DNA from: Ignelater luminosus
Lineage: Eukaryota; Arthropoda; Insecta; Coleoptera; Elateridae
Length of the DNA: 64,000 nucleotides
Assembly (NCBI GenBank): GCA_011009095.1
Contig: VTPC01090680.1
Location: forward strand, 60,235 to 124,234
Direction: 5' to 3'
Part shown: positions 34,444 through 44,960 of the stretch, piece after piece
Layout of the letters: every line of letters starts with the position of its first letter
Position numbering within the stretch: the first letter of the stretch is position 1
Translations under genes and position numbers: made by a program
Notes under the pieces: generated by a model
Told to the model about the DNA's origin: nothing
The model's input: only the letters and a program-made list of their open reading frames with translations
Database searches by the model: none

Positions 34444-37400
34444 TCGTTTGGATTCATTTTTGGCTGCTCGTAATTTACTTGAAACTGTAAGTGCTCTTTG
34501 TCTAAAAAGTATGTCTTATTTAGATTGTGCTCCCTGAAGTAATATGAGTTCTCCGCGAGTGTAAGTCCTAGTAAAACTCCATATTAGAAAGTAAAGTAAC
34601 AGATTTTTAGAAATGGTGCTTCGCAATATCAATCGATTCGTTGCCCTATCACAATTCTCTAATGATTGATTCTCTTGTATAAATCTTCATCATTAGACTT
34701 TGTACAGTATTAGAACGGAAAAGAAAAAAAACTTTCTAGGAATTAATTTACTTCTTCAATTGATCACAAAAACAATACGTTGTGTTGACATCGATCAATA
34801 GCAGAGTGTTATTCTGTTACGCTAAGCTGTCATCTGGAGTGGTTTTGAACCGAGGGTAGAATCCAGCAGTTGAATTTCTTCCACTCCTTAGGGTAGCTTT
34901 GCGGAACTCCCTCTGTAGACAAAGATCCTAAATAGGAATTGAAACATAAATCTGGAGCTCTTATCATTTGGAAATTACACACATTTCGCTGCATACAATA
35001 TCCAACCATTCTTCGAAGACAGAAGTAGGTCGCTCGAGTAACGTCATAACCTAAAAATGCCATTAGACTCTTTCACCTGCCACTCTTCTCCAGCACACAT
35101 CTCTAAATTCTATTAAAGACTTCTGCTTTCGAGTAAACCATTACTTAGTTTGCTCTGACCTTCCCATTGAAGTCTTATTAGTAATTATGGAAGACATACA
35201 CTATCCGAAAAGATCCGGCTCAAACATATTACAAACAGAACTGCCAGGTTATCTACAATATGGACAGAATAGCTGTGGCATGATTACAAACATGTGGAAG
35301 TAGTCCGCTCGCTTGATGCGATTCCAGTTTTCGCTTCCTTTGTGGTGAATCCGATAGCTCTCTGGGATAGGGTACTTTTTTGCTATTCCTTACACTTGCA
35401 TTTTTTGTCGCGTAAATGCTCAAACAAGGTACTAGACTGGGATGAAAGTGTCTGCATTATTATTTCAAAGGCAGTTTTGAAATAAATAATTTTTGCCGTC
35501 GATGAAAAACATTGCTTTTGTATTTTTTATGGAATTCATTGTTTGCGAACAAACTTCATTTGTCTGAAGTTTCTTAAACTTAATGTTAAGATTCTTTGTT
35601 TTTATCTTCAGAACAATATACGTCATTGAGATGATATTTCTTCTAATTTTGCTATAAGGTATCATCAACAAGCGAGATAGCTAGAAGAAACTTTTCGAAC
35701 CGATCAAGTTTTTTGATTCGACTAGCCTTTTGGGACTTATAGACCTTTTACGACTAATTTCCAAATTTTGCCAGAAATATCATCGTAGGTAAAGAAAAAT
35801 CTTTTTTGAGATCGTGTCAGGTTGCTTTGATCGAATGCTAGTCATGTCTAGAAATTCTTATTTCTAAGAAACACTAAACGCTCTAAAATCTCCAGCGCCG
35901 AAAACTGAATTTCTACATTCTTTTTCTTAATTAAAAGTAAAAGATCGTTATTAAGTTTAATTTTGTTTTCAAATTATTATGTTGCAGTTTTGTGTGTAAA
36001 CGAGATTGCGTGTGCGATAAAACGCTAAAGTGATTAAAATAAATTACTAATCCGATTTTACAAAAGCTTTATGAGAGTTCTTCAGTTTATCTCATAATAC
36101 TTTTAGCGTGATGTATCATCTGTGAATAAGTATGATGGGATTATTCTAAACTTATGTAAATTAGTTTGAGTATTGAAATGAAAGATTCAAACCAAATTAG
36201 CCATTTGGATGTAAACCATTGTTTAATGTTATAGTTTTCCACGGTTTCTATTCTCAAACAAATCAAAGTTTATGTATTTCTGTTTAACTAACAAACTATT
36301 AGAAACTGGTCTGTATTCGCTTGTTGAATATTTATTTTAGCATGCACTTGGCCTTTTTGGTACTCTTCCTGAAATGGCACTCTTTATGTGTCACCAACTC
36401 GTTGAAAGCAAAAGAACTTTCACAAAATAGTATGTTAAAAGGTCTTTCACTTAAAAAATATTACATTTTTAAATTATTCTTTATGATGTCATATCTTTAA
36501 AAACATAATAAATAAAATCTATTTTGTAATGCATTTCTCAATTTTCGTAAAGAGACACCTTAAGGACGTTCAACATCCTGTAGAATAATTGTTTTTGTAA
36601 TGCTGAAACGTTATAATAATTACTGGTTAAGCTTAATAATTATAACTCCGAAAATTGTTTCTTCATTGTCTTTTCACTAAAGTATACTTCATTAAAGTAA
36701 ATTTACAAATAGTATTATTATAACTTACGAGGTGGTGTTTACAGCAAAGTAGTCTATTGTTTACCTACCGGCATCAGACCGAAAAAGAGAATCTTGGTAT
36801 TTACATCATCATCATGTGAAGATGTTTGTGTAAACTCTCTCTTTCATTAGTGAGCTGACTTAAGACAGACCGTTATTCTTATCTTTCTTTGTTTGTTCTC
36901 TCGTATTATTTTTATTTACCTTCAGTCAATTAACAGAATATGTAAACTCAGTTTATTGATATTTTTATTTGGAATCGAAATGCTTCAATAGTTTATATTT
37001 AAATTGTTTTTCTGTACCGTCTGTAGTTGTTTTATATTTGGTATATATGCATAAAGAGTAAGTTTTGGTGCAGCTTTCATGGTTACACATCAAGAGTGAA
37101 AGTATTAAGTAACCATTGTAAAATAGATATACTGGACCTCAGAGTTAACACAAAAGGAATTTTAAATATTCACCCACGAAAACAAGATTTTCTCCTTCAT
37201 GGTTTCACGTTTAATTTGTGTTAAAACAATACTTACATAGACGAGGCATTATATTACTCTAAATTAAAATATTTGGATGTTTGAATGATAAATTATGATT
37301 GTTTGTAAGTAGGACGGCTACCAAATTAGTATATAATGACACAACTAAACTGTTAATTATCAGACAGAAACAATCTTTTTTATAATTCGTTTTAATATTA

Positions 37401-38140
37401 ATTTTGTTGTGAAGTAAATGATCACTGTTAGTGTTAAGTTGAGAATAATCTGAACTTGATTAGACTGAATTTAAGATTTAGTTTCATTTGATCTTAATTT
37501 ACAACTGATTATTCCCAGTGTGAAATTTATTATTCCCACTGCCATCTTAACTATCGGAGCGCCCGCCCCAAGGGCTATTGTATGTATGCGCCCCTAATCA
37601 GACATGGAGAGTCTCCTTCGGATTCCCAATAAGACATGAAGGAAGTCGAATTTATATTTGTTACCGAAAAAATGTAGCGCCCCTCGGGAGTCTTGGGAAG
37701 AGGACCGTGATTATTCCCAATTTAAAATTGATTGTTTCCGATTGGTGGGATGGTGAAACAAAGCCTGAAACCAACGAATTCATAACTTTTTGAAAGAATT
37801 GTAAATGGAATCCTACTGGGATGAGCTCACGTAATGCGTGCGATATTTGTGCTCGAACTTTCTAAACGACAAAGCGTTTCCAAAAACTTTCATTATTATA
37901 ATATTTAGACACTAATACAGGTCAGTATTTCTTGATGAAGACTCTTTACAAAACACTATTTTTGTTGCCTGATTGATAATTCTGGATCTAAATGATTTAT
38001 AATAATTATAAACTAATGTAAAGAAGAAGAAGATATTGAAGATCCATTGCTTGTCTTGTCTTGTCTTAAACAGTTAGCTGTAAAAGACGTGCCACGTCCA
38101 TGAATTGTGCACGGTTATAGATTCCAATCGAACGACAGTC
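34444..38140. other. Long AT-rich intergenic stretch
   Basis: No gene supported. Open frames at 34830-35063 (minus) and 37578-37793 (plus) lack motifs or splice context. The phrase TTATTCCCA(G/C)TG recurs near 37510-37545 and 37712, suggesting an old local repeat. Confidence 0.4.
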
Positions 38141-38144
38141 ACGG

Positions 38145-38270
38145 TGTAATGACAAAGTTGAGAATTCTTTTATCCTGACGTTCTGCTACCAGAATCTGTG
38201 ACTATATGGCGGACCTTTTCTTGTGCGAGATTAGAAATTCTCAACTCTCATTACTGGCGGTCTTACTGCG
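38145..38270. repeat. Hairpin repeat of about 125 bp
   Basis: The arms GTAATGACAAAGTTGAGAATT and AATTCTCAACTCTCATTAC are inverted and spaced by about 60 bp, with partial pairing continuing outward (GTCACGGT opposite GGCGGTCTTAC). No target duplication was identified. Confidence 0.5.
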
Positions 38271-38539
38271 GTGCAAGTGTGTTCCATGTGTACATGGTGT
38301 TTATTGCTATAGCTTCTCATACTAAGTGACCATGAAATGAAATGTAAGTAAGAAAAGTTCATACTCATTTCAAGAGAGAATTCCAAGTTGTGTACAGCGC
38401 CCTATTCAGTTGTATTAGGAAAATTGCACGTGGCTACTCTATCTGTTTAGCGCGGCAAGTAATAGGTAAACACCCATTCTGTAACTCAAAATCGTTCTAT
38501 AATCAATGAAAGTAAATGGCTGTGTAGCAAAAATTATAT

Positions 38540-38606
38540 TTAAATCTCGCTTCCAAGTCGCTTAATACCTGCATTGCTTAGTAACCACTGAGCTACAGAA
38601 TTGGGC
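38540..38606 (-). repeat. tRNA-like sequence, probably a tRNA-derived SINE head
   Basis: On the minus strand, TGTAGCTCAGTGGTTA (38595 downward) matches a tRNA A box and D-arm very well. The expected B box position reads GCGAGATTTAAAT rather than GGTTCGAATC, so it is not a working tRNA. Sequence on the same strand continues less AT-rich to about 38400, as for a SINE body. Confidence 0.45.
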
Positions 38607-38689
38607 GGAAAGGATCATATCGAACCAGACAGGCGACTTTCAGTTTTTATTCCATATAGCACCAGACGTTCATTTGTTGCCCAGAATTA

Positions 38690-38905
38690 GTCCGGATGTC
38701 CATGGACAATGGACATGCACTAGATAGCCGTTTTTGGATGTTTATTGGACGACCTTTAGCGGACGTCCAATGGACATCCTCTTGATCCATATTTCGTTCG
38801 AATATTTTCCTTGTACGAATTACATTTAAATTACGTCCAGTGGACGTCCGTCAGCCAATAATTGAACGTTCAGTGAATGTCCGTCGCCGAAATTTGGACG
38901 TCCGA
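38690..38905. repeat. Degenerate repeat built on the palindrome GGACGTCC
   Basis: In about 215 bp the motif GGACGTCC, or one-base variants (GGATGTCC, GGACATCC, GAATGTCC), appears about eight times. Examples are AGCGGACGTCCAATGGACAT, CGTCCAGTGGACGTCCGTC and TTTGGACGTCCGATGAAC. Often two copies are spaced by ATGG, CAATG or AGTG, giving an irregular tandem array. There is no open frame of note. Confidence 0.65.
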
Positions 38906-38910
38906 TGAAC

Positions 38911-41556
38911 GCTGTATGAGATACTGCTCTAGGAAGAATAAGTAAAGCCTGGTATCTTTAAAAGAGACTAAGAAATTTAAAAAAATTAAATTTATTGCAA
39001 TCAAATAACAAAGTAAATCTCACGAAAGTCACACACCTGATATAAAACCTAAGACCGATAGCAACCTTTATAGAGAGATCTGATTTTGTTGTACAGGATG
39101 ACAGGGTCAAACTCAAATCATTTACAAAATAGGGTAGGAACGCGTACAGTGCTAAAACTCTGCTTTTGATCAGCTCGCTGATTTCTTGCGTGTTTGATAA
39201 TGCCTTGACCAGAGTCGGACTAGATTTTAGAAATTTAGGAACTCCTGGGCAAAACTAATATTCTAGTGGACATGTAGTGCCAAAATCCAAAACTGAGTCA
39301 TTCCAACTTTGGCTTTGACTATTTTTAAAGAAACCGGTCTTGTAAATGAACACAATTGTTTTACAAGATGATACTGCAGCCGTTAATGGAAACTATCAAT
39401 TAGGTACTTTACGACAAAGGAATGCTGCCTTCTTCGGTTATTACTTCCGTTTAAATTTTTAATAAACTAGCCCCAAACGAAAGAAGCTTTAAGCATGGTT
39501 CTCAAAAACAGTGTACCCAGTACTACTTTGTATTATTGAAACCACAAGTCTTTCAACTTCTATTGCTTCATTGATGTAGAGCAAACCCGGGAAAGATGCT
39601 GATACTGGATAAGATGGTCAACGACTGTATTTCTTAAAGCGTACAACAAATCGCACAATCAACTTGGTCAAACTTTTAGTTTACAGTGCCATATTGTATC
39701 TATGCTACAATAATATAAATGTGCATTAGTAGGTTCAAGTAAATTTTAAATTAAAACTTGTGATAGAGTGATAGTTTTTTGACATAACGTTTGTGATGCT
39801 GTATTTACCTTTTGCTTTTTTAATGTTATATAATAGTGTTACATTTAATCTTTGAAGCTAAATGCATCTACTTCCTAAAGAAACTTTGCTTTGTGCATAC
39901 AGTGTTATCATTCACCATCTCCCTCATGCAAATGGGAGAGGTGGTAACATATACAGTTCAGACACTGTTTGAAAATTTTTCGTGGATGGTAATCACTAGT
40001 GTATTATGTCTGCAGTACTGCTTCAATTTTGTCTTCCAAAATTACACAGTATAGCAGAGCAATGTGATTTGACCGGTTAGATATTATTTAGTAGAGGTTT
40101 TAATTAATTAATTAATTACTTTAATTGTAAGGTATAGTATGCATCGCATCTAGCAGTCTCTGTACATCAGTCTAACTTCCAAAAAAGGAAGGGATGGGGT
40201 TTGTACTATCTTTAATATCGAAAAAAGTTTCTATTGGCATTTATTAGAGGTTAGAAAATGTATTCACCATTTTTCCTCGGTTTACTCTATTTGGACACAA
40301 AATGCTCGCAGTCCTTTCAAGAACCCTTCAGAGACAGGTTAAATGCTTTTATCGGTAGGTTTTTGTAGAAAACGCCGAAAGATGCGAACAACGTGAGCAA
40401 AAATAGAATGCAATCTTGACAGATAAAAATGCAATAACCAATAACCTTCAAATTTGGCAGAATACGTTGCCCAACAACCAGGCTACAGCCTCTACAGCCT
40501 GAGACCGGCTAATTTAATAAAAAATGTAGAAGTCAAAACTAACATCTTATTCCTAGTGTAACAAAGAACATTATGTGTGGAGGTCGATATTCTTCTTTTC
40601 TGATTCTGTCTTCTAAAACTACAAAAACAGATACAGAGTGGTGCATTATTTTAAGAAGTTGAAAGAAATAACGGTTTGCGTTTCTCTATCTCTCTCTATA
40701 ATAAAACCTTCTAGCATAATTCTGAATATTGACTTTTAAAAGAGCAAAGATCGAAGCTTACTTTTGTAAAAGTGAAATACCGATAATTTCTTTTATGTAA
40801 TGACGAATCGAAAAGCTTGAGAGAATGTTGCAACAAACAATTGAATAACACCGAAAGGGTTAGGTTTAAACTTGCCTAGTCCTATATTGATATGGTCAGT
40901 AATAAAAATTCAAGAGTAAGAAAATATCACAATCTATGAAATGGTCCATGAAAAAAGGTTGTGTAGATGAAAATAATTTTGGAAGGTAGAGGTTATCGTT
41001 CTGTACAACTTTCCTTAGTAGCATTGTTTCGATATTGCTACAAAAAAATAACGATGTTATCCTGTTCATAGTTTGTTGGCACACCCTGTGTAACTTGTGT
41101 GCGTACTAACAAGAACATTCAATGGAAGGATGGTGAAAAATGAAAATAAAAAGAGAAACCTTATATCTTGAACAAATAATTAATAAAATAAAAATTACAA
41201 AAGCTAAATTGTGGCGATATTGGTTTGGTCGGTAGCGATTCCCTCGAAACTTGGGTTTCGGGAATAAAGATCGCTTTCGCTGCTTTATAGCTGGTATCGT
41301 TTTCCTGGCACGTGTAATAGTTACACAAAGTACTCATATTGATTCGTGTGTACTATGTATAGTATATTGTTAGTTTTAGTAATGGAACTCATTTCTTATA
41401 ATCCCATTCGGAATTGAATTTTTTTATCTTGTTAGCAGCTACTGTAAATGATAGTTTTAAGTAGATTAGACCTTCTACTTTTAACTAAGTTACTGTGGTA
41501 TTTCTAACATGAATCGGCTCTTCGCAAAAGAAGTTAATTAAATTGAGAAATGTACT
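38911..41556. other. Intergenic stretch without recognised gene
   Basis: No gene supported. It includes short (TTAA) repeats near 40098-40118 and a (TC) run near 40684-40698. A CACCCTGTGTA motif near 41082 looks like a MITE end. Around 38990-39360 the composition is less AT-rich and could be old retroelement DNA, but no coding motif was seen. Confidence 0.4.
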
Positions 41557-41562
41557 TTTATT
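41557..41562 (-). terminator. Candidate polyA signal for the 41.6-kb exon
   Basis: AATAAA on the minus strand (TTTATT on plus), 50 bp after the stop codon at 41612-41614. Confidence 0.3.
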
Positions 41563-41611
41563 TAAAAGCAGAGAATACTGAACTTTAACAACTAAATACA
41601 GAACACTTCCA

Positions 41612-41701
41612 TTAATTGAATGTCGGAATAGGTTTCACAATTTCTAAAGGATTAATTAGTAATTCACTGTGTGTTCTCACGAAAATAAATTTTGAGGCGT
41701 C
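41612..41701 (-). CDS. Candidate terminal exon of an unknown minus-strand gene
   Basis: On the minus strand, a pyrimidine-rich stretch ending TTTACCGTCTCAG precedes 41701. It is followed by 29 sense codons (DASKFIFVRTHSELLINP, then LEIVKPIPTFN) and a TAA at 41612-41614, and an AATAAA lies 50 bp further on. Acceptor, short open frame, stop and polyA signal in correct order and spacing make a last exon plausible. No upstream exon was found, the peptide has no recognised family, and the frame also stays open into the putative intron, so chance is possible. Confidence 0.3.
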   Translation of the reverse strand, partial: DASKFIFVRTHSELLINPLEIVKPIPTFN

Positions 41702-41901
41702 CTGAGACGGTAAACAACGAAAAGTAAAAGTGAAATATATTAGAAGTAGTTTAAAAATAATAAAAGGGGAATTAAAATACGTGACGTTCGGCATGTACAA
41801 TTTATATTACCGCACGTAACAGAGTGCTCGAATATTTTGTATTTAAAGTAGTCGGGAAGATAGAGAGAAAGTTCTTACGAACTTGTTGATTCTACTTGGA
41901 G

Positions 41902-42207
41902 TCGTCGTTGCTTGCCGCTAAACTTGTTGAGTGGCAAAGATCGAATGCAAAAGCTGTTGCTGCTTTACTAAATGTTTCAGTTTTCGATTTCACCGACATC
42001 TATCGTAAAGTAAATGTTTCTGACGCATTTGATAGATTACTTTCGGTTTCGTCTTTACTAGGTTGGGTGCTTGATAGGGTTTACTTTAGTTGTATTATTA
42101 GATCTGACCCGAATGAAAATGATCCTTCTTGTAGCAACTTGTTCAATTATGCAACACGTATTGCTTTGCTACTAGGTTATTCTAGATGGAATAATTCCGT
42201 TAATTAA
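41902..42207 (+). CDS. Unrecognised open frame of about 100 codons
   Basis: From about 41902 to the stop at 42205-42207, a plus-strand frame reads a protein-like sequence. It starts SSLLAAKLVEWQRSNAKAV, includes FDFTDIYRKVNVSDAFDRLL and WVLDRVYFSCIIRSDPNEND, and ends LLLGYSRWNNSVN. Amino-acid use is balanced (Ala, Val, Leu, Asp, Arg, Trp) and third positions vary, unlike the Asn/Lys/Phe/Ile-rich chance frames nearby. No ATG opens the frame; an AG at 41900-41901 could be a weak splice acceptor. No family, signal peptide or cysteine motif was recognised. It could be a terminal exon of a host gene or a fossil of a virus-like or transposon protein. Confidence 0.4.
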   Translation, partial: SSLLAAKLVEWQRSNAKAVAALLNVSVFDFTDIYRKVNVSDAFDRLLSVSSLLGWVLDRVYFSCIIRSDPNENDPSCSNLFNYATRIALLLGYSRWNNSVN

Positions 42208-43010
42208 ATTATAATGAAAACTACTGGTTTTGATTTTAGGACACTTTACAAAGATAAGATGCTGTCTAAGATATTTCCAAATTAATAATCTTAATATCTC
42301 ATGTTAATGTTGAACTTCCCAATATCTAAAAGCTTTGAATGTGTAATATAATATGTGTAATGTAATGTAATATCAATTAAGTGACTATAATGTAGAGGGT
42401 GCGTTTACTATGGTGTAAAAGAAAATTTCCAACTTGTAATATAAGATGTGCAGTACCTGAAATTTGAATTTGAATCTCCCCCTTTTATGGTAAAATAAAT
42501 TTAGTTTACTAAGCAAACGAAAACGCATTTTGCCTAAAGTGGTTTTCGTATCCAATTTCGAAATTTTCTTGTTTTACAAAAGAGGTCTTTATTATAATAT
42601 ACATTTATTTACATTTTATACATATTTTAAGCTTTATTAATCAAAAGAAATGTTTATAGTGATGGACAAAACATAATATTGATCCACCAGGTATTCCTTT
42701 ATTTATGTTACTAAGAATCAGAGAGAAAGATGTAGGAGTCTCTGACCTACAGTAACGGCTAGAAAAAATCAAGTGTAAAGGGAGCTACAGATTAAACGAA
42801 TTCAACCAGATTACCAGTAGAAGTAATATTATGATAAACACCATAAACATTCTTATTTAATTAAAAATACTTGATATGAAATGGACACTATCCGTTTCAG
42901 TTAGATCATGTAACTAAGAAGTGTAGAAGCGCTAAGGTCGATTGTCACTTATATATGCAATATCTAACATACCATCAACTAAAAATAAAATAAATCAAAA
43001 ATTGAATATG

Positions 43011-43041
<31 letters not shown>

Positions 43042-43973
43042 GTAATAATATATTATCTCTACAGGCCAGAGTGGCCCATGACTTCTTATTCTTTGCTTTG
43101 TCCTTCCATGCAATGATGTTCATCATTGTAATATCTTCTTCTACTCTCTTATTCTGTCTCCACTGCTTCTTCTAGCATTCTTTTGGGAAGCTTCTTTGCC
43201 TTTTAACTGCACCTACATATAGTTTGGTAACAACCACCAAATATATTTACGTTCTAAGTATTTTATAAAGATATGGAGATTTTTGCAAAGTTGCATTAGA
43301 AAATGGTTTTTTATAGTTTCCAAACAAAGAGGCATTTTCTACTTATCTGGTCTCTCCTGCAGCAGTGATACAAACATCGTTTCTACTTTATCGATACTTT
43401 GCACAATAGCAATCATCTAAAGTTGAAAGAGTGTTACAGAAAATATCTAAGATGCAATCATATTTACCAAATCATTTTACATAACATGCATAAGTTGCAA
43501 ACTTTGTATGCGCATTGTAAACATGAAATATCAACTCGGATAGTGTAACGGTGTCTGTCAAAAAAAAACAGCAGAGTTTTATCTCGACATGATAATTTCT
43601 TTGAGAGATTTAGGATGTCTGTCAAAACACAAAAGGCGAGCAGTAGTGCGCAAATAGCGTAGAAAACTTCTAATCACTATCAACAAAGCAAATTTTATCT
43701 CAGTACCACTCTCCATTTCCGAGACATAGACAAAAAACCAAAGTCTTAATCCGTTCCTGAGATAGAATGTACGGTAAACGATTCTTTTTGGAACTATCAA
43801 AATTTTTTATCTTATTGAATATGGGCCATTTGTTTTAGGTTGTAGAAATGCGCTCTTATGAGTGTAATATAGATTCATTCTTACGTCTTACTTTTAGTAA
43901 TGATTCTGGAATACAGTAGTCTTGATAGAAATTTTTGTCTTGTAATTCACATAAATATTATGGCGTCTGATAT
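42208..43973. other. Intergenic stretch with an AAT microsatellite
   Basis: No gene supported. An interrupted (AAT)n microsatellite of about 35 bp lies near 43013-43049. The segment at about 43540-43800 resembles MITE interiors of this window (TTCCGAGACATAGAC, CCTGAGATAG phrases) but its ends were not resolved. Confidence 0.4.
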
Positions 43974-43976
43974 TTA
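43974..43976. repeat. Target-site duplication TTA, left side of Harbinger element
   Basis: TTA immediately precedes the left terminus CAGCCCTATTCTGTAA. The same TTA follows the right terminus at 47283-47285. A 3-bp TTA/TAA duplication is the hallmark of PIF/Harbinger transposons. Confidence 0.7.
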
Positions 43977-44605
43977 CAGCCCTATTCTGTAACTGCATTC
44001 GTTCTCTTTTTGATTTTCGTTACAAATGAATTCGTAATATTCTCATCAACGATTTTTGGTAGGGTTCGTATTCAGTAATTAAGTATATACGAAATCGTAA
44101 TTCATTACGATCGCAAAGCGCCCTCACGAAAACGTCGATGTTTTTAGCCAGAATAGTATGCTGTGGTATAATTTCCACCATCTAGCGAAATTCGTTGTAA
44201 ATGCTTGTGTTGGCTTTTTATCTCTGTCACACGTACAAGAGTGTGTGTCTTTCCTTTCTTACACAAGATCATGCTGATTTCTTATACTATAACCTCACTC
44301 AGGTAACTTCAGGTAACCCACGTGCACGTGTGATCTCACTTAAGAAATTATTGTGTGCAGTTTTTTATTGTACATTGTACATTCTGGGACTATAAATAAA
44401 AACAAGTTAAACAAAGTCTATTAAGATTTATTTCAAAATCAAATGACTACTGCAATACAGAAAAATATAAAAATTTAATTAGAAAATACCAATATCATAC
44501 AGAAAATTAACTAAAATTATTTGCAATGAAATTGTCTCTTATTGCTCTTCCTTCATTGAAAAATTCATTTTCCACAACTGGTATATTTACAAGTATTTCT
44601 TCATT

Positions 44606-44958
44606 TTATTCAAGGGATTCGTCCCCTACCTTAGGCAAATTGTGTTGGTTACACATGTTATGCAAAACACTGAAGGCATAAATAATCTTCCCAGTTCTTA
44701 CAGGATCATAATGTAGGGTCCGATGATGTAAAAAGCAACGAAATTTCATTTTCCAAATACCAATACATCTTTCAATGGTATTTCTAGCTGAGGCAAGTCT
44801 CCTATTATAATTCCCTCGTGGAGTATTAGCGGCTGCCCCAATAATTGGAGTTAAAAGCTGTGGTTGCAGAGGATATCCTGAATCACCTAGTAACCTCGAT
44901 GACCTTTCTCCATGTTGATACAGTTGTATCGAGTATGATATATTACTGTTGTTGACCA
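44606..44958 (-). pseudogene. HARBI1-like Harbinger transposase, C-terminal part
   Basis: A 117-codon open frame on the minus strand. It carries the second catalytic Asp in LLGDSGYPLQP and the catalytic Glu region in ARNTIERCIGIWKMKFRC, followed by FSVLHNMCN, typical of PIF/Harbinger DDE nucleases, and ends in a stop. The apparent ATG at its start is not a true start. It is the codon straddling the point where the nested MITE inserted, and the frame continues on the far side of the insertion. Confidence 0.8.
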
Positions 44959-44960
44959 TA

